Assembly: GCF_001189295.1 (NCBI RefSeq)
Contig: NZ_CP012159.1
Coordinates: forward strand, 10,373,856-10,437,855
DNA length: 64,000 bases
Direction of reading: 5' to 3'
Source: Chondromyces crocatus
GTDB taxonomy: Bacteria > Myxococcota_A > Polyangia > Polyangiales > Polyangiaceae
Positions 16,825 to 24,134 of this stretch are shown here, in pieces; position 1 is the first letter of the stretch; every line of letters starts with the position of its first letter. The notes below the pieces were generated by a model that had not been told where the DNA came from, searched no databases, and saw only the letters and a list, made by a program, of their open reading frames with translations. The translations under genes were made by a program, and so were the position numbers.

Positions 16825-17028
16825 CTAGCAGCCTTGACCTGGCAGCACAGGCGCTCGGGTCCCGAGCGTGATCGGCGTGAAGCCCCCCCCGCCCTCACGC
16901 GCCGGCGCGACATACGGCCTGCGGCGCTTCAACCCGCTCTCCCCCTGCCCCCCCTCGCTCGACGCCTCTTGCGATGAACCATCGCTCACCGCGGACGAGC
17001 TCCCCTCGCGCACATCACCATTCTTCAT
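16825..17028 (-). CDS. Probable RiPP precursor peptide (67 residues)
   Basis: This small gene sits between the radical SAM and S26 genes, with an AGAGGTGG ribosome binding site 4 bases before ATG 17028. The 67-residue product begins MKNGDVREGSSSAVSDG and is acidic and Ser/Gly-rich for about 32 residues, like a leader. It then has a basic KRRRPYVAP segment and a hydrophobic, Gly-rich tail, GFTPITLGTRAPVLPGQGC, ending in its only Cys. A K-P-Y-x-x-P element before a short Cys-ending core is a pattern I associate with precursors next to PqqD/SPASM genes. Its role as substrate is inferred from position, size and composition; the modification is unknown. Confidence 0.72.
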   Translation of the reverse strand: MKNGDVREGSSSAVSDGSSQEASSEGGQGESGLKRRRPYVAPAREGGGGFTPITLGTRAPVLPGQGC

Positions 17029-17059
17029 GGGGCCACCTCTCCCAGGGCAGCTTACCCCA

Positions 17060-18379
17060 TTACGTTCGCTCACGCTGGAGCGGAGGAGCCTCCTCCTCGG
17101 GTGTCCCCGCCCCCTCGACCGGCCCTCGACGCTCCCTCCCAGTTTTCCGGAGCAAGCGCTGCGCAGGAACGATCCCGGCGAGCGTGACCAGCCGCTCGTG
17201 GCTCGGCCGGACCCAGGGAAACCTCGACACCAGCAGCTCGTCCGCGGCCGAGAGCACATCACGCACCGGCCGGACCCCCAGCGCGCCCACCCGCTCGAAC
17301 GGCCCGACCCCGGCCCCCCGCGCAGCCACCTCCGCCTCGGTCGCGGACAGCAGCTCCACAGGCCCCACCTCCACCTGGTGCCGGATCAGCGCCCGCGCGC
17401 ACGCAGATGGCTGAGGACCGAGCAGATCCCCCGCCTCGAACGCAGCCGACCCATGACAGCGGCTGCACCATGGCATCAGCGCGCAGTCGCGACAGCCGTG
17501 GAGATCCTCCCACCGCAGCCTCGCCAGAAACTGGAACGCCTCCTCCTCGGCGACTGCCGCGATCCTTGCGGCCCCGCTCTCCCCTCGCCGAGCGTCCGCA
17601 AGCTCCACCGGGATGTGCGTGCACGGCCGCACCGATCCGTTCGCGTGGACCGTGATGCTCGACGAACAGGCACCACAAGGCGTCGCCTTCAGCTTCGCCT
17701 CCCGATCCATCGTCGCTTCACCACGCGCAGCCACGACCTTCAAGTACGCCTCGAGCTGCTCCCGCGTCGGCTCCACCTGGAGCGACGTCAGGCTCCCGTC
17801 TTCCTTCGCAGTGATCCCACTCTCCACCTCCAGCTCGCACCCCAGCGACCCAGCCAGCACCTCCAGCCGGCTCACCGACGCCGAGCAGAGCCGCGTCAAG
17901 GGCACCACCATCACCACCCCGACACCACGCGCAACGAGCCGCGCGATCGCCCCCGTGGTGCTCTCGAACGATCCCGGCACCCGGGTCACCGCGTCGTGCT
18001 CCGCCGCCACGTCCGAGTACACGCTGATCCGCACCCGCCACACCCCCACCTCCGCCACCACCTCCAGAAGCGCGTCGCTCAGCGCGTACCCGTTGCTCTG
18101 AAGGATGATCGCGAACGCCCGCTGACGTGCCGCGCGCAAGATCTCCGGCAGATCCTTCCGCAGCGACGCCTCTCCCCCGCTGAACGAAACGATCAACACC
18201 CCCAGGCGCTTCAGTTCATCGAGGACCCCCTCGATCTCACCGAGCGACATCTCTCCCTTCTGCCCGTGCACCTGGTAGCAGTGCTGACACGCATGGTTAC
18301 AGACGTCGGAAACGAGCACCTGAGCCATGAGGGGCAGCCCCCCCGCAGCCTTCTGGTTCAGCTCGAAACCGGTCCCCAT
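17060..18379 (-). CDS. Radical SAM/SPASM peptide-modifying enzyme
   Basis: The 439-residue protein has the radical SAM 4Fe-4S motif C27-x3-C31-x2-C34 (SDVCNHACQHCYQ) and the SAM-binding FSGGEASLRKDL. Its C-terminal SPASM domain has Cys 235, 238, 253, 296, 299, 305, 308 and 327, enough for two extra clusters. SPASM enzymes oxidise or cross-link residues in ribosomal peptides (for example thioether, C-C or epimerising chemistry). The last 110 residues after Cys 327 are an extension without recognised motif. GGGGTGAG lies before ATG 18379. It lies directly upstream of the 67-residue candidate precursor and downstream of the PqqD fusion. Confidence 0.93.
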   Translation of the reverse strand: MGTGFELNQKAAGGLPLMAQVLVSDVCNHACQHCYQVHGQKGEMSLGEIEGVLDELKRLGVLIVSFSGGEASLRKDLPEILRAARQRAFAIILQSNGYALSDALLEVVAEVGVWRVRISVYSDVAAEHDAVTRVPGSFESTTGAIARLVARGVGVVMVVPLTRLCSASVSRLEVLAGSLGCELEVESGITAKEDGSLTSLQVEPTREQLEAYLKVVAARGEATMDREAKLKATPCGACSSSITVHANGSVRPCTHIPVELADARRGESGAARIAAVAEEEAFQFLARLRWEDLHGCRDCALMPWCSRCHGSAAFEAGDLLGPQPSACARALIRHQVEVGPVELLSATEAEVAARGAGVGPFERVGALGVRPVRDVLSAADELLVSRFPWVRPSHERLVTLAGIVPAQRLLRKTGRERRGPVEGAGTPEEEAPPLQRERT

Positions 18380-18596
18380 GAGCGCTCACCCCGAGCTGGA
18401 CGACCAGCTCGAAAGCCGCCGCCGCGATCCCGGTGCTCGGATAGACGCCCCCTGCAGCATCAGGCCTCCAGCGTACCGCAGCGCCCATGATGTTGGCACC
18501 GCGATCTCCGCTCCTGCCCTCGGCCTCCCCTCACGTGGATCGCAGCGTTGGCGTGGATCGCACCTTCAGGGTCGAGATTGCCCGCACGGACGCGGC

Positions 18597-19844
18597 TCAC
18601 CGCGTCTCTGGCACCCGTCGGAGCATCCCCAGCCCCTCCAGCTCGCTCACGAAGTGCTCCACGTCCGCCCGCGCCTGAGCCTCTTCCACCTCGAACTCAC
18701 GCACCACAGCGTCCACGATGGCGTCCAGTGAGCGCCCATCCGCGAGCTGCCACACCAGCGACCCCACCTCGTTGAGCGTCTGGATGGCGGGCGACGAAGG
18801 CACCACCAGCACGGCGACCCCATCCAGGATTCGCCACGCCACATTGGGCGAACGCTCGACCCGCTGCATCTGCTCCTGCTCTCCCATGCTCTCCGGTGCG
18901 CCTCCTTCGGTGCCACCTGCCGCGCGAGCTTGGAGGCTCACCAGCGGCCCGTCCAGCGGGATCCTCGCTCCCTCTCGCAACCCATCCATCCACCGACGCA
19001 CCCCGGACGAGAGTGCCCCGGCCGGCGGCACCTCCAGCACCCAGAGCGGCAGCGCGCGAAGGCGCCCCACCGCGTCGAGCACCGAGTGCGCTTCGGATGG
19101 AGCCGGCGGAAGCGCGATCACCGACTCGACCCACCCCCGCACAGGGTCTCCATGCCGCTCCGCCCCCAGCGCCGTCGCCCCCTTGTTCACCCATGCGCCA
19201 CCACGACACGGCACCCCCTGGTCCGAAGCATCGACCCGCGCTCGTCCCGCCCGCTCGAAGGGCAAACGGTGAAGCCGCGGCGGCTCTCGCGACAGGTCCA
19301 CCGCGATCATGTCGTCCGAGAGCCTGCGCATCCCCTCTCGCCCCAGCCGCCGCGCGGTCGTCGTCTTCCCTGCCCCAGACCTCCCCAGCAACACCACGCC
19401 CTCTCCGTCCACCTCCACGGCAGCCGCATGCAGCAGGAGCACCTTCTCCCGCATCAACGCCAGCGTGGTCACCGCACGAACCACCGCGTCGACAGCCCCC
19501 CTCGACCGGGCACCATCCAGCCACCCCTGCCCCTGAATCTCTCCATCACCCACCTCGAGCTCCAGCTCGGCGCCATTCGTCCGAAGGACCGCGCGACGAG
19601 CGCTGCGCCACGCAAGCTCGACGGTCACCAGCGCCGACGACGGCAACCCGACCCCCTCTCCGGATGCCTCCAGCACGAGACGGATGCGACTCCTCTCCGC
19701 GGGGTGGCTCGCCCCGCTCATGGCCTCTGGCCACCGCGCCTCCAGGGCCTCACGACACGCAAGGGGAAGCCCCTCCAGCCGAAGCGCAAGCCTGAATTCA
19801 AGGGACGGCAGATCCGCACACAGCGCCACGGCCCTGGAGGTCAT
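18597..19844 (-). CDS. HPr kinase-like/PqqD fusion protein
   Basis: The 415-residue protein combines two modules. Residues of about 135-270 hold a P-loop kinase core like HPr kinase: VLLHAAAVEVDGEGVVLLG, Walker A GRSGAGKTTT, and the acidic pair in RLSDDMIAVDL. The last 85 residues are a PqqD-type domain (starting VERSPNVAWRILDG, with TLNEVGSLVWQLADG), the RiPP recognition element that binds leader peptides. Fusion implies a kinase-like protein that docks on the precursor. GGAGGGGGCG immediately before ATG 19844 favours this start over 19856. It is the first gene of the minus-strand cluster. Confidence 0.9.
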   Translation of the reverse strand: MTSRAVALCADLPSLEFRLALRLEGLPLACREALEARWPEAMSGASHPAERSRIRLVLEASGEGVGLPSSALVTVELAWRSARRAVLRTNGAELELEVGDGEIQGQGWLDGARSRGAVDAVVRAVTTLALMREKVLLLHAAAVEVDGEGVVLLGRSGAGKTTTARRLGREGMRRLSDDMIAVDLSREPPRLHRLPFERAGRARVDASDQGVPCRGGAWVNKGATALGAERHGDPVRGWVESVIALPPAPSEAHSVLDAVGRLRALPLWVLEVPPAGALSSGVRRWMDGLREGARIPLDGPLVSLQARAAGGTEGGAPESMGEQEQMQRVERSPNVAWRILDGVAVLVVPSSPAIQTLNEVGSLVWQLADGRSLDAIVDAVVREFEVEEAQARADVEHFVSELEGLGMLRRVPETR

Positions 19845-20119
19845 CGCCCCCTCCATGCTGCATCCCTCAACGGCGCAGCGCCTCTTTCCCCGCGTCGCAC
19901 GTCGTCTTTACCCCTCGATGCGGAAGAATTCCGCTGCCGCTCCTGCGCGTACTCGGCCCCGTCCTCATCGCTCGATCGATCGGTCGATCGACTGATCCAT
20001 CCCCCCCTCATCCTCCCGCTCGATCGCATGAAGGAGCCACCGCGAATCCCCCTGTGGTAACACGTGCCCCGGCGCCGGGCTGGAATGCCTCCACACCGGC
20101 CCTCGTCCGAACGACCGCG
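19845..20119. promoter_or_regulatory. Divergent promoter region with CGAT repeats
   Basis: The 275 bases between the HPrK-PqqD gene and the exporter gene should hold both promoters. At about 19972-19997 the sequence repeats TCGATCGATC and GGTCGATCGA, forming a near-palindrome that could be an operator. I could not fix -35/-10 elements. Confidence 0.45.
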
Positions 20120-21787
20120 ATGACGATCGTCGATCTGATCAGCAACGAAGCCGGCCCGGATCGCCGTCGCCTCCTCCTGGCGGCCACCGTGGCGGGCGCA
20201 TCCAACGCGCTGATCCTGGCCCTCATCAACAAGGTCGCCGGCTCACCGCAGAGCGCGGGCCTCGGCATCTTCGCGATGTTCGGGCTGGCCGTCCTCACGT
20301 ACGTCATCGGCGTTCGTCACACCTATCATCGCACGACCTACTTCATCGAGACGGCGCTCCACCGCATCCGGACCCGGCTCGTCGCGAAGGTCGAGAAGAC
20401 CGGCTTTCAGCACCTCGAGCGCATCGGCAACGCCGAGATCATGGATCGGCTCACCGAGAACATGGCGGTCGTCTCCGAGTCGGGCGGCCACGTCTCCCAT
20501 ATCCTCCAGTCGCTCTCCATTCTCGTCTTCGCGACGTTGTACATCGCGACCAAGTCCCCCCCCGCGTTCGCGCTGGTCGTCCTCATCGTCGCAGCAGGCA
20601 TGTCCCTGTTCATCTCCAAGAAGATGGAGGTGAACGCCTTCCTGCAGCAGAGCGCCCAGATCCGGCTCAAATTCTTCGAGCTGCTCTCGGACCTCCTCCG
20701 CGGCTTCAAGGAGGTCAAGTTCAGCCAGCGGCGGGGACGCGATCTGAGGCAGGACATCACCAACGCTTCCGACAACCTCCGCTCGGCCACCATGAAGGCC
20801 GAGGCCCTCTTCGACGACAGCGTCATCTTCGCCAACTGCAACCTCTACGCGGCGCTCGCTTCGCTGGTGTTCGTCCTCCCGCACCACGTGAACCTCGAAC
20901 CCAAGCTGCTGACCATGATCGTGACCGCCGTCATGTTCTCGTGGTCTTCCGTGGGCGGCATCGTCATCGGTTACCCGCTCTACCTGCGGTCGAATCAGGC
21001 GCTGGAAAACATCCGCATCCTCGAAGAGAAGCTCGACGCTGCGGAGCAAGACGAGAGCAACACCATCGACCAGGCGGGCCCCTGGAGCGCACCGTTCAAC
21101 AGCATCGAGGCCCGCGCCATCGAGTACCGCTACATCACCGACGACGCCTCCACGCCGTTTCATGTCGGCCCCATCGACCTCACCATCACCGCTGGCGAGG
21201 TCGTCTTCATCGTCGGCGGAAACGGCAGCGGCAAGTCGACCTTCCTCAAGGTGCTCACCGGCCTGTACCAGCCGACCCGGGGCACCCTGAAGGTCGACGG
21301 CATCCAGGTCACGCCGGAGAACGTCGCCTGGTTCCGGGAGAGGATCTCGGCCATCTACTCGGACTTCCACCTCTTCTCGAAGCTCTACGGCTTGCTGTCG
21401 ATCGATGAGGCGTCCGTTCGGCGCCTGCTCGCGCAGATGCAGATCGAAGACAAGACGACCTTCACCGACCAGGGCTTCACGAACCGTCACCTCTCGACGG
21501 GACAGCGCAAGCGCCTCGCCTTGATCATCACCCTGCTCGAAAACCGTCCCATCTACATTTTCGACGAGTGGGCGGCGGACCAGGACCCCGAGTTCCGCAA
21601 ATATTTCTACGATGAACTCATTCCGATGCTCAAACTGCAGGGCAAGACCGTGATCGCCGTCAGCCACGACGACCGCTATTTTCGTTGCGCAGACCGCGTG
21701 ATCACCATGGAATACGGCGCCATTCGCTCCATCGAGACGATGACGCCGGGCACGAGCCCCACGCACGACAAGACTTCGGCCGCCTGA
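20120..21787 (+). CDS. Cyclic-peptide-type ABC exporter (SyrD/PvdE-like)
   Basis: The 555-residue protein is a fused ABC half-transporter: a membrane domain with about six helices, then an ATPase with Walker A GGNGSGKST, signature LSTGQRKRL and Walker B IYIFDEWAADQDPEFR. The DEWAADQDP form is characteristic of the cyclic peptide exporters of the SyrD/PvdE family. These move siderophore precursors, lipopeptides or microcins across the inner membrane. It diverges from the modified-peptide cluster, making it the natural exporter for that product. A DUF697 gene follows after 54 bases. The ATG at 20120 opens the first helix region; a GTG at 20054 is possible. Confidence 0.92.
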   Translation: MTIVDLISNEAGPDRRRLLLAATVAGASNALILALINKVAGSPQSAGLGIFAMFGLAVLTYVIGVRHTYHRTTYFIETALHRIRTRLVAKVEKTGFQHLERIGNAEIMDRLTENMAVVSESGGHVSHILQSLSILVFATLYIATKSPPAFALVVLIVAAGMSLFISKKMEVNAFLQQSAQIRLKFFELLSDLLRGFKEVKFSQRRGRDLRQDITNASDNLRSATMKAEALFDDSVIFANCNLYAALASLVFVLPHHVNLEPKLLTMIVTAVMFSWSSVGGIVIGYPLYLRSNQALENIRILEEKLDAAEQDESNTIDQAGPWSAPFNSIEARAIEYRYITDDASTPFHVGPIDLTITAGEVVFIVGGNGSGKSTFLKVLTGLYQPTRGTLKVDGIQVTPENVAWFRERISAIYSDFHLFSKLYGLLSIDEASVRRLLAQMQIEDKTTFTDQGFTNRHLSTGQRKRLALIITLLENRPIYIFDEWAADQDPEFRKYFYDELIPMLKLQGKTVIAVSHDDRYFRCADRVITMEYGAIRSIETMTPGTSPTHDKTSAA

Positions 21788-21841
21788 ATGGGGCCGCATC
21801 GTCACTTCGTTTCAGCAACCTGAACCCAGGAGTCACGAACC

Positions 21842-22456
21842 ATGGCCACCGAGACCGTCACCACCACGCAGACGAAGCAGCCCGGGAAGCACGAGATCAA
21901 GGAAGAGATCAAGACCGAGACCAAGGACGGCACCAAGGTCGAGGTCAAGCACGAGGTCAAGCAGGAGACCAAGACCGAGGCACCGCCCGCCGATCCCTTC
22001 TCGCGCGTGGGTCGCGCCGAGGCGATCATCCAGCGGAACGTGATCTGGGCCCTCGGGGCGGGCGCCATCCCGGTCCCCGTCGTGGATCTCGCTGGCGTGT
22101 TTGCCGTACAGCTCAAGCTGCTCAAGCAGCTCTCCGATCTCTACGGCGTCAAATTCAGCAACTCCATCGCCAAGAAGATCACCGGCTCGCTCCTCTCCAG
22201 CGTGGGTGGCGTGGGCATCGGGACCGTCATCGGCGCGGGCCTCGCCAAGCTCGTACCGACGGTGGGCACGGCGCTCGGCGTCATCGCGGTGCCGGTCTTC
22301 GCCGGTGCGTTCACGCACGCGACCGGCCGCGTCTTCCTCATGCACTTCGAGTCGGGCGGCACGTTCCTCGACTTCGACCCCCATACCATCCGCGCGCACT
22401 TCCGCCAGGAGTTCGAGAAGGCCAAGGAGACCGTGGGCCATACCCGCGCCGCCTGA
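21842..22456 (+). CDS. DUF697 family membrane protein
   Basis: The 204-residue protein begins with about 50 charged residues made of Lys/Glu/Thr repeats (KHEIKEEIKTETKDGTK). Then comes a DUF697 region: RAEAIIQRNVIWALGAGAIP, VVDLAGVFAVQLKLLKQLS, and two Gly-rich hydrophobic segments. DUF697 domains occur in YcjF-like proteins and GTPase-linked membrane proteins; their molecular role is unclear. AGGAG precedes ATG 21842. It lies close behind the ABC exporter and before a small membrane protein, so all three may be co-transcribed; the 22706-22730 hairpin would end that unit. Confidence 0.82.
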   Translation: MATETVTTTQTKQPGKHEIKEEIKTETKDGTKVEVKHEVKQETKTEAPPADPFSRVGRAEAIIQRNVIWALGAGAIPVPVVDLAGVFAVQLKLLKQLSDLYGVKFSNSIAKKITGSLLSSVGGVGIGTVIGAGLAKLVPTVGTALGVIAVPVFAGAFTHATGRVFLMHFESGGTFLDFDPHTIRAHFRQEFEKAKETVGHTRAA

Positions 22457-22471
22457 GAGCACTGACGTCCC

Positions 22472-22717
22472 ATGAACCTGGCACCGATCTTCCTCTATGG
22501 CCTCCCCATCCTCACGGTGTTCGCCGTGGGGTTGCTCGGGAGTACACGGCGGATTGGCTTCTGGCTTGCGGTCATCCTCTCGGTCGTGCTCACGCCCATC
22601 GGAGGCTTCGTCGTGGCGCTGCTCTCCGGACCGAAGAAGTACAAGCCCAAGTACGTCACGAAGAAGACGGGCCAGGGGCAATTGACGGCGTCACCGGGAG
22701 CGAACGCCGGAGGCTGA
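22472..22717 (+). CDS. Small two-helix membrane protein
   Basis: This 81-residue protein has two transmembrane segments (about residues 5-22 and 29-52) and a basic C-terminal tail starting GPKKYKPKYVTKK. It resembles many unnamed small inner-membrane proteins. It follows the DUF697 gene by 15 bases, and its stop codon falls inside the loop of a strong hairpin, so it is the last gene of that transcript. Confidence 0.75.
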   Translation: MNLAPIFLYGLPILTVFAVGLLGSTRRIGFWLAVILSVVLTPIGGFVVALLSGPKKYKPKYVTKKTGQGQLTASPGANAGG

Positions 22718-22730
22718 ACAGGCCTCCGGC
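22706..22730 (+). terminator. Hairpin terminator after the DUF697 unit
   Basis: A perfect 9-base stem, GCCGGAGGC with GCCTCCGGC, encloses a 7-base loop that contains the stop codon of the small membrane protein gene. A short TTCGCCTC follows. The stem begins inside the coding region. Confidence 0.7.
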
Positions 22731-22824
22731 TTCGCCTCACGGCGGCCCACGAGGTGGCTCACGCCCCTCGCTCCACGTCCCCGGAGCTTCGAGACAGCAC
22801 CGTCGCTCTCGCTGAAAAGACACC

Positions 22825-24003
22825 ATGGCTTACCGAGATCCAGAGACCGACCCGACAGATCCTGCGAGCGAGAAAGACAAGAAGGAAGAAGAGCCGCTCA
22901 CCTGGCGAGGCCGCCTCTCCCAGTGGGTCAACCAGGCGCAGTTCCTCGTCTACACGGTCCTGGTCGTCGCCCTCATCACGCTCGGCTTCCTCTGGCAGCG
23001 CATGTTCGTGACGATCCAGCCGGGTCATCACGGCGTCATGTACCGGTTCCTGGCGGGAGGTACGGTGACCGATCGGATCTGGGGAGAAGGCCTGCAGGTC
23101 ATCCCCCCGTGGGATCGACTGACCATCTACGAGACCCGCCTCCAGCAGCAGACGCTGAAGTTCGACGTCCTCAGCGAGGAGGGGCTCGCCCTGGGCGTCA
23201 TCGCGTCGGTCCGCTACCGCCCACGCCAGGACATGCTCGGCTTCCTGCACCAGGACATCGGCGCCGACTACTTCGAGCGCGTCATCAAGCCCGAGGTCCA
23301 GGCCCACGTCCGCCGCACCTTCGGCAGCCGACCCGCGCACGAGATCTACTCGAGCGCACGCGACGTCCTCCAGGAACTCGGTCGCGTCCCCGAGGTCGGG
23401 CGCGTCGAAGACACGGACGTCGGCGTCACGGCACGCTCTTACGTGGAGATCCAGGAGCTGAAGCTCCTCGACGTCAAGCTGCCCGACGTCGTCACCGCCG
23501 CCATCGCCGAGAAGTACCGCCAGGAGCAACTCATGCTCGAGTACCGTTACAAGCTCGAACGTGAGGAGAAGGAAGCCGAGCGCAAGCGCACCGAGGCTGC
23601 CGGCATCCGCGACTTCAACCTCATCGCCGCCAAGGTGTCACCCGACCTCCTCCGGTGGCGCGGCGTGGACGCGACGCTCGAGCTCGCAAAGTCCCCCAAC
23701 ACCAAGGTCGTGGTCCTCGGCGCCGGGCAAGGCAACAACCCCGTGCTCATCAACCTCGTCGACAGCCCGAGCGGCCCGCCCCCCGCGAACCCCGCCGCCA
23801 CCGACACGGCCAGCAGCGCTGGGGGGAACGAGGCCTACGCCGCCCGGACCGCGACGGGCGCCACCATCCAGCCACCGCAGACCGCCACACCGGAGGTGCA
23901 GACGGTGGCCCCAGGTGCCCCCAAGGCGCCTTCCAACGCCTCCGAGCAAGCCAAACCCTCCGGTCCTGCAGCTTCTGCCGCACCCGCAGCGCCCGCCCCC
24001 TGA
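22825..24003 (+). CDS. Band 7/prohibitin-like SPFH protein
   Basis: The 392-residue protein has a charged cytoplasmic N-terminus, one transmembrane segment (about residues 38-58, VYTVLVVALITLGFLWQ) and an SPFH/Band 7 domain. The latter is seen in GHHGVMYRFLAGGT, EGLQVIPPWDRLTIYETR and YFERVIKPEVQAHVRRTF. A Glu/Arg/Lys coiled-coil follows (about 225-260), as in prohibitins and HflK/C-type proteins that form large rings on membranes. The last 90 residues are Pro/Ala/Thr-rich and disordered. It probably acts as a membrane scaffold; no partner protease is adjacent. It begins a new unit after the upstream terminator. Confidence 0.9.
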   Translation: MAYRDPETDPTDPASEKDKKEEEPLTWRGRLSQWVNQAQFLVYTVLVVALITLGFLWQRMFVTIQPGHHGVMYRFLAGGTVTDRIWGEGLQVIPPWDRLTIYETRLQQQTLKFDVLSEEGLALGVIASVRYRPRQDMLGFLHQDIGADYFERVIKPEVQAHVRRTFGSRPAHEIYSSARDVLQELGRVPEVGRVEDTDVGVTARSYVEIQELKLLDVKLPDVVTAAIAEKYRQEQLMLEYRYKLEREEKEAERKRTEAAGIRDFNLIAAKVSPDLLRWRGVDATLELAKSPNTKVVVLGAGQGNNPVLINLVDSPSGPPPANPAATDTASSAGGNEAYAARTATGATIQPPQTATPEVQTVAPGAPKAPSNASEQAKPSGPAASAAPAAPAP

Positions 24004-24134
24004 TCCCCTGACGCCCAGACACGGCGCCCTGCCGACGAGAACGCCTCGGACCTGATGCCCATGGCGCCAGGGAGAGGGCGAAGTCCCCGGCGGCCTGAAG
24101 GCTCCCGCCGCCATGAGAGGGACCCGAGCGGCGT

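Noticed and set aside
18297-18488. Second small peptide gene upstream of the radical SAM gene
   Set aside because: The 63-residue frame overlaps the start of the radical SAM gene in another frame, has no clear ribosome binding site, and lacks the features of the 67-residue candidate.
15424-19844. Lasso peptide cluster
   Set aside because: HPrK-like and NTP_transf_5 genes occur in some lasso clusters, but the asparagine-synthetase-like cyclase and B2-type protease are missing, and a SPASM radical SAM enzyme is present.
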